Below are positions 58,699-64,000 of a DNA stretch of 64,000 bases, in pieces. The notes beneath the pieces are model-generated. The model made no database searches, was not told where the DNA came from, and saw only the letters and a list, made by a program, of their open reading frames with translations. Both the position numbers and the translations under genes were made by a program. Every line of letters starts with the position of its first letter. The first letter of the stretch is position 1. The DNA lies in assembly GCF_028009165.1 (NCBI RefSeq), contig NC_079246.1, positions 2,108,001 through 2,172,000 on the forward strand, in the 5' to 3' direction. Source of the stretch: Akanthomyces muscarius. Lineage: Eukaryota; Ascomycota; Sordariomycetes; Hypocreales; Cordycipitaceae.

Positions 58699-60684
58699 GG
58701 CCGACGTCTGCTGTGGATAACCACCAAGCTAGAGTCGATTCAAGCAGAGTTGCCGGCCAGGCTCCCTCGAATATTTTTTGGTCTCTCCGGGACTCTCAAT
58801 TGTTGATTTGTAGGCTGAGTTGTGGTTTTTCAGTGCAAAGTGACGTTTCGATGGCTCCCGCTACTGCTAGGACGGTCTATGTCTGTGCTGATAAATTGCC
58901 GTTCGTTCTATATCCGGAGCTGACACGGATATCTACACTAGAGCGCCGATCTGCTGGCCTGTGTGCTGGGCATCGCCGGGCTACTGTACTCACTCGCTAA
59001 AAAATCTAGGATTTACGATTTACAATTACTAAAAGGCAGCATTGAGGCAAAAAGTCTCACACATTGAAATAATCGCTTGGCCGGGAGTACTTGCGCAGCT
59101 GTTACGATCTGCCTGGCGCGACACGATGAGGCCCCGAGTCTTGATCAACGACATGATGCGTACCCCTAGAACGATAGTATTTTCTCCCATGATTGTCGCG
59201 TATCGTACTATTTAAATTTCCTAAATCGAGCGCTGTGGCTACTTTCAAAAATATTCCAGCCGGGCAAATGTAGTTGGAGCCTCGGAACCAGCGGATTGGC
59301 TTACATCGCCTTGGGACTTGGCCGTAGTTTGGGCCTGTTGTTATTCGGAAAACATCCCGCCAAAATCAGAATAATTAAAAATACGCCAGAACAACGGAGT
59401 ATATATGCCCGGGATGTGCTTGGCTCCATCGATCCTGTACGCATGCCTAGTCCAATCAGCTCCTTCTGGTACGGCTGCGTTCGCTGAAGTACAAGTCACA
59501 CTGGATTGTGGCTGTCCTTGGGCTCCTTCACTTTGATGTTGGAGTCATTGGACAATAGCAGCGCTACTAGGTACAAATCGTTGATGGTGTTTCTCTACAA
59601 GGCAATGCCGGTGCGCAGGTAGCCTTTGCCATTTTGCTTAGCATCGTTGCAGCTGGAATGCTTCTCGCTGATCCATCCGTGTTTTCCAACATTGGCCTAG
59701 TTTGGTCAGTAGTTTGCTTGGTTTTATCGCACTGGCAATGGCCCTATACCCATTTTGCTAGAGGAAACCGGCGCGAGGTCGAGGGGCAAATATGTATTGA
59801 ATTGGTCTTGCCATATACGAAAAGTCCGTTCTGCAAGCCCCTATCTAATTTGTCGACAAGACCACGTGAGATCTCGAATTTGCGCAATGGGGCAATGTTC
59901 TAGAAGCGATGGCGTCGCGCCATCATCAATGTTGCATCTCCCTGGGCTCACCTCCAGGGGTGCCCAAGTCCACCTATGCGCCTGCCAAGATCTGGGCTTA
60001 TTTTAGTGCTTGTCCAGAGAGTGCCGAATGCCACATCTAAATATGCCGTAGTGGCGTTCGACTCTAGTCGGGCTCGGCACCGGCGCCGCCATGGACCAAA
60101 ACGTCACCGAAGTGGAGAGTTGATTGCAGGGGCAACTCGTTGTCCGCCCGTCGTCTTGCGTTCCCCCGAGAAATGGGTTAGAAAGAGTTTATTCCAGTCA
60201 CGAGCACATATTTCTCATTTGGCGGAGATCAAGATGGATAATTATGAGGGGCCCCAACAGAAAAATGACGGGGCCCCGTGGCAAAACAAGAAGCGAGAGG
60301 GCCGTATCCGGATGGTTCTGTCTCCATTGTGGAGGGACAAGAAAAAAAAATTGCCTCCATTGTTATGCCAGGAATTCGATACAACGTGAGTGGCCCACAA
60401 GGTGAACCGTCGCTGCCCGATTTAAACGTTACAGCTAGTGCGGGTATGAAAGCAATTAGCCTTTCTTGACAGCTGTTGAGCCGCATCTCCTCTCGCCCGA
60501 TATAGACCGTGCGCGATTCAGTCGCAGGCACAGGCCCCTGTCTGACCAGCGATGTGACTAATGCTAACAAAAGGATGGTTAGGACAGAAAGTGAAGCTAA
60601 CATTATGTGCATTCTATATGATGACTGGTGTTTACTCAAGTCGGCTGAATGTAGTCTTTTACTATTCTCATGAACCGACCGGAT
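58699..60684. other. 2 kb gene-free region
   Basis: Contains the promoter of the zinc-cluster regulator and the 3' side of the MurQ-kinase gene. Frames are short and without domains. Two GGGGCCCC palindromes lie at 60248-60255 and 60270-60277. No transposon remnant recognised. Confidence 0.5.
60248..60277. repeat. paired GGGGCCCC palindromes
   Basis: Two identical 8-bp palindromes start 22 bp apart, about two helical turns. They lie about 400 nt beyond the stop codon of the MurQ-kinase gene. Confidence 0.7.
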
Positions 60685-62995
60685 CTATTGCAGCTTTTGT
60701 ATCGACTGCAAGAGAAATTGCGCTCCGTTCATGGCTGGACGGTCCACTATCTGGACATGCTGAAACTTGTAACCTGCCTTCTCGACGGAGCCTACCACCC
60801 GCTTGCGGTATCCCTCATCCTGCATAAGACCACCTGCCAACACCAAGCTGGCCTTGGACGGCTCAATGCCTTGGCTGGAGGCCAGCAGAGTAACAAGCTC
60901 TGCCAATCTGTCAGCACCCGCTGAAATGATACGTTCAGCATCTTCGTTTACCCCGGCCAGGGCCAGGACCGTCTTGGCTACCCCAGCAATGCGGCTGGTC
61001 CTGTCCATCACGGCATCCTCGGGCTGCTGCGGAGCAGAGCTGGGCACCATGATGGTGCTGAGTAAGTCGTCTGCTTCTGCTTCGGGAAACCGCTCCTTGA
61101 AGTGGTTGAGGATCGCATCTGCAAGCGGTGGCAGGGGCTGAGAGGGCGCTCCCGCGGCCTTGCGCATGCGGCTCATGTCACTTGCACGCAACGCCAGTCG
61201 CAACGCCTCTCGACCAATTCCGTAGCCAGAGCCGTCGTCGCCGAGCAAGTAGCCCCAGCCACCGGCACGGCTTGTACGGATGAAACGACCGTTTTCTTTC
61301 CGAAAGCTCATGCTCACAGAACCGGTACCTGCGACCAGGACAATGGCCGATTCCACATTCTCTTCCGAAGCTGACGCGACGGGTAGGAGATCTATGTCTG
61401 CGGTTACGTCAAGTCCGACACCGACTTTGAGATTTAATAGCTTAGACAGTCCAGAGTCGATCAAAGGCTGCAGTGCAGGTCGATCATAGCCAGCGATACC
61501 GACCCAAGCTGCGGCGAACGCAATTGACGAGAAGCGGCGTCCTTTTGTTGCCGGACATGAATCTGTCGCCTGCTGAATGGCTTTAAAAATGGTTGATAGA
61601 CAGGCATCTAGACCATTGCTTGTTCTGTAAAGACATCAGATCAGTAAACGTGGGATTTGAGTCGGCGTACGGCATTCGCAGTGTACTTACATGTTACATG
61701 GCCCTCCAATGCCTGTCCCGACAGCCCCATCTTTGGACAGAACCGTAGCCTTGCAGCTTGTTCCCCCCGCATCAACACAGAGAACGATACCGCTGTCGTC
61801 ATTGTTCCCCGTGCTTGACTCGGTTTCAGCCTCTGCAAATACTTGGGCAAGAACGCCATTGTTCCGTTCCAGGCGCAGCTCGGCTTCCGCTACGTCCACT
61901 TCCAAGACGATGACTACGGCGGCGACTTTGGTGCTGCCACGAGCAGCTGCGAGAATACCATCCAGATCTTCATCGGAATGATGACAACGCTGGCCGCCAA
62001 TAGCTCTCAGAATGTTTCGGGCACGTTGCTGCAGCTTAATATTCGTGGCTTTGAGATCCACCATCTACACAGCGTGTTAATTACACAAGCTGTGCAAGGA
62101 TTAACTCTCAAGCTTACCAGATTTCCATAAGTTTTACCCAACTTAATCATGATGCCTGTACTAATCATGTTCAAGGCCAGTTTTGTAGCAGTGCCGGCTT
62201 TCATTCTCGTGCTGCCCGTCACCGACTCGGGGCCGGTGACAGCACTGACAAGAAAGTCTGCATTGCCCTCTGTCGCAATGGCAGACGGCTGCACACAGAC
62301 AACACCTACAGTGGTGCAGCCAATGGACCTGGCATATTCCAAACCTCCCAAGACGTAGGGGGTTCGCCCAGAAGATGCAATGCCAATTAAACAATCTAGG
62401 CCTGCCTTAATATTAAAAGCGTCAAGATCAGTCTTGGCAGCGGATCGGTCATCCTCCGCGCCTTCCTTGGCGTTGCGTAGCGCATAGTCGCCGCCTGCAA
62501 TCAGGGCAATAAATTGATTTGAGGGGGCGGAATATGTTGGCGGGATCTCAGAAGCGTCCAACACACCCAACCTATTGACTTGGTCAGCGGAGCTCTTTCG
62601 AGTGCCAGCCCGCGAAGCCAAAAGCGTAGCTTCCAGCTCAGCTTGCCGACTAGTTATAGCCTCTTATCGCGGTGGCTGCCAAAGAGCTGCAGCAGAACGA
62701 TCGGCTCCCAGGATTGTGGCTTTTTGCCTCTTCTCTTCAGGCCAGAACAAACGTACCTTCCGCTAGTGCCGGCACCAATGTAAAACACGCGACCGCCTCT
62801 ACCGACTTTTTCGGCCAGCGCATCAATCGCTCCAGCGATATCTGGGAGGCATGGTGTGATGGCCGCAGGGACACGGCAATCCTCCTGATGCAGGATGCGG
62901 CAGAGCTCTTCCGTGGATACCTTGTCAATGGCCGTGGTTCTCGGGTTTCTGTTCTCTGTCTGAAGTCCGCCCAGCTCAACGGTGGTGGGTGGCAT
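60685..62995 (-). CDS. MurQ-type etherase fused to BadF/NAGK-type amino-sugar kinase
   Basis: Four exons, 62757-62995, 62118-62571, 61691-62064 and 60685-61624, give 668 residues in frame. Residues 1-310 are a complete N-acetylmuramic acid 6-phosphate etherase: LGGLQTENRNP at the start, SIS domain with IGAGTSGRLGVLDASE, putative catalytic E88 and E119 (equivalents of E. coli MurQ Glu83 and Glu114), signature TGSTRMKAGT (198-207), and the C-terminal helical bundle. Residues 322-668 are a BadF/BadG-type kinase: phosphate loop VDAGGTSCKA, AGTGS (454-458), GGWGYLLGDDGSGYGIGREA (477-496) and LAGGLMQDEGYRKRV. Related kinases phosphorylate GlcNAc or MurNAc; MurQ then yields GlcNAc-6-phosphate and D-lactate. 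No targeting signal. The start was set at MPPTTVEL: no upstream in-frame ATG precedes the TAA. The alternative label, glucokinase regulator-like, refers to MurQ homologues, but both catalytic glutamates are kept here. Confidence 0.92.
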
Positions 62996-63936
62996 TCTGA
63001 CCGTTGCTTCGCCGATAACCCCTTGCTTTGGATAGGACACAGAAAAGAGCTGAGAGCTCGAAATATAGGATGTGTAGTTATCTTACACCACCTTGGCACT
63101 TTGTTCTAGAAAGCCACGCGAATATATCGAGTACAGAAAAGCCGCGAAAATGGGACACTTCCGTACTGCCGTGGATACCGACTAACGACGCCTGTAAACC
63201 GGCCGCCACAAACCCCCACGAAGACACTAACAACGCCTTTTTTTCAGCCAAGACCCATACACAGGCCCTCGACGGGCACAAATATGCCGGGAAGCGAGGC
63301 GCTTTCGCGGCGAGTCATGCCTGATTGAGCTAGAAGCCAGTACGCCACCGTGACGCCGGCACCAGTGCGATGACCATCGACACTCTGCGGGTTTGTAATT
63401 CTCCAGATGCCTAGTTATTTCCCCCAAATCACCGAAAAAAGCGGCGTTCTGGTTGCAAAAGTATCGGCACAGTTTTGCAGCAAAAGAGGTTTCGTCTTGT
63501 TCCCCCCACGACTCCTCCATTCGGGTCATTCTTTTAATTGGAGATTGGTTTCCTCTTGTCCCCCCACCTCCCAAGGAAAAAAAGGCAGTGCTTGAGTGCC
63601 AGTATTTCCACTCTGCTGGGACTGGGCAAGAAAGAGACTTGTGGGGAGACACACTAAGATGTAACGTGTGAAGCTGAGTTTTAGTTCGCCTGACGCTAAC
63701 TAACCTGGATTGGAACTCGATTTTTTTGGAGCGAGGACAGACCTTCGTCATTCAAGTATATACCCCGGGGGCCATTGTCACGACTACGAGGCAACGTGCT
63801 GGGGGGTTTCCGTAGCCACCCTCCATTTGCTTTATAAGAGCCGCCAACCCCATCCTGCACATGTTCCCCAGATTGTCTGATCTCCTCTGAGTGTGACCGC
63901 ATCTATTCTTCCCCAGAAATCTCTTACAGCTCAGCA
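62996..63936. promoter_or_regulatory. divergent promoter between MurQ-kinase fusion and right-edge gene
   Basis: 941 nt with no recognisable coding region. A TATAAG element at 63833-63838 lies about 100 nt before the right-edge start codon. The region is the natural place for shared regulation of the two divergent genes. Confidence 0.5.
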
Positions 63937-64000
63937 ATGGCGCAGGCGGCCCACGAACTTGACAAGATGCCTTCCGCCGACAAACACATCGAGGACAGCG
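63937..64000 (+). CDS. start of a gene cut by the window edge
   Basis: An ATG at 63937, about 100 nt after a TATAAG box and a pyrimidine-rich leader, opens a frame that runs off the window: MAQAAHELDKMPSADKHIED and onward. A short polar, charged N-terminus like this is common in fungal transporters, but 21 residues allow no assignment. It is divergent from the MurQ-kinase gene. Confidence 0.5.
   Translation, partial: MAQAAHELDKMPSADKHIEDS

Noticed and set aside
60685..62995. Possible bacterial contamination or assembly chimera for the MurQ-kinase gene
   Set aside because: Three spliceosomal introns with consensus ends keep the frame inside both domains, and surrounding genes are fungal.

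Overview
This is a 64 kb window of nuclear DNA from a filamentous ascomycete. Short introns (about 50-185 nt) with GT donors and CTAAC-like branch points interrupt most genes. The gene content (GH18 chitinase, secreted aspartic and S28 peptidases, many Dal5-type transporters and zinc-cluster regulators, ubiquitin-eS31, eS26, Nop56, Smc4) fits a Sordariomycete, probably Hypocreales; the species cannot be fixed from sequence alone. All splice models were assembled by hand from splice signals, reading frame and family conservation. No transposon, CRISPR array, rRNA or convincing tRNA was found.

Layout. 1-6 kb: a DUF1993 protein (+), a small four-exon mitochondrial Mrx7-like gene with an 18-nt microexon (+), an EH-domain/zinc-finger protein (-) and a secreted pepsin-like protease (-). 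6-21 kb: widely spaced genes: a Dal5-type MFS transporter (-), an S28 serine carboxypeptidase (+), a ZIP metal transporter (-) and a Na+/H+ antiporter (+), separated by gene-free stretches of 1.8, 2.7 and 4.6 kb. 21-31 kb, minus strand: a transcription factor with an apparently half-complete zinc cluster, a secreted amidase and a purple acid phosphatase with a GPI-like tail. 31-41 kb: a coiled-coil protein with a PP1-docking-like motif (+), a DUF885 metallohydrolase (-), an Mpv17/PMP22 protein (+), a second Dal5-type transporter (+) and a GH18 chitinase without signal peptide (+). 41-56 kb: housekeeping genes: Nop56 (+), ubiquitin-eS31 (-) divergent from eS26 (+), a secreted cysteine-rich repeat protein (-), Smc4 (-) divergent from an ELYS-domain nucleoporin-type protein (+). 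56-64 kb: a canonical Zn(II)2Cys6 regulator (-), a MurQ-kinase fusion (-), and, divergent from it, the first codons of a gene cut by the window edge.

The most striking gene is the fusion at 60685-62995. Its N-terminal half is a complete N-acetylmuramic acid 6-phosphate etherase (MurQ), with both catalytic glutamates and the TGSTRMKAGT signature. Its C-terminal half is a BadF/NAGK-type amino-sugar kinase. One polypeptide could therefore phosphorylate N-acetylmuramic acid and then convert it to GlcNAc-6-phosphate plus D-lactate, a bacterial peptidoglycan-salvage route, here in an intron-containing fungal gene. With the neighbouring zinc-cluster regulator and the divergent truncated gene it may form a small catabolic locus; that grouping is inference.
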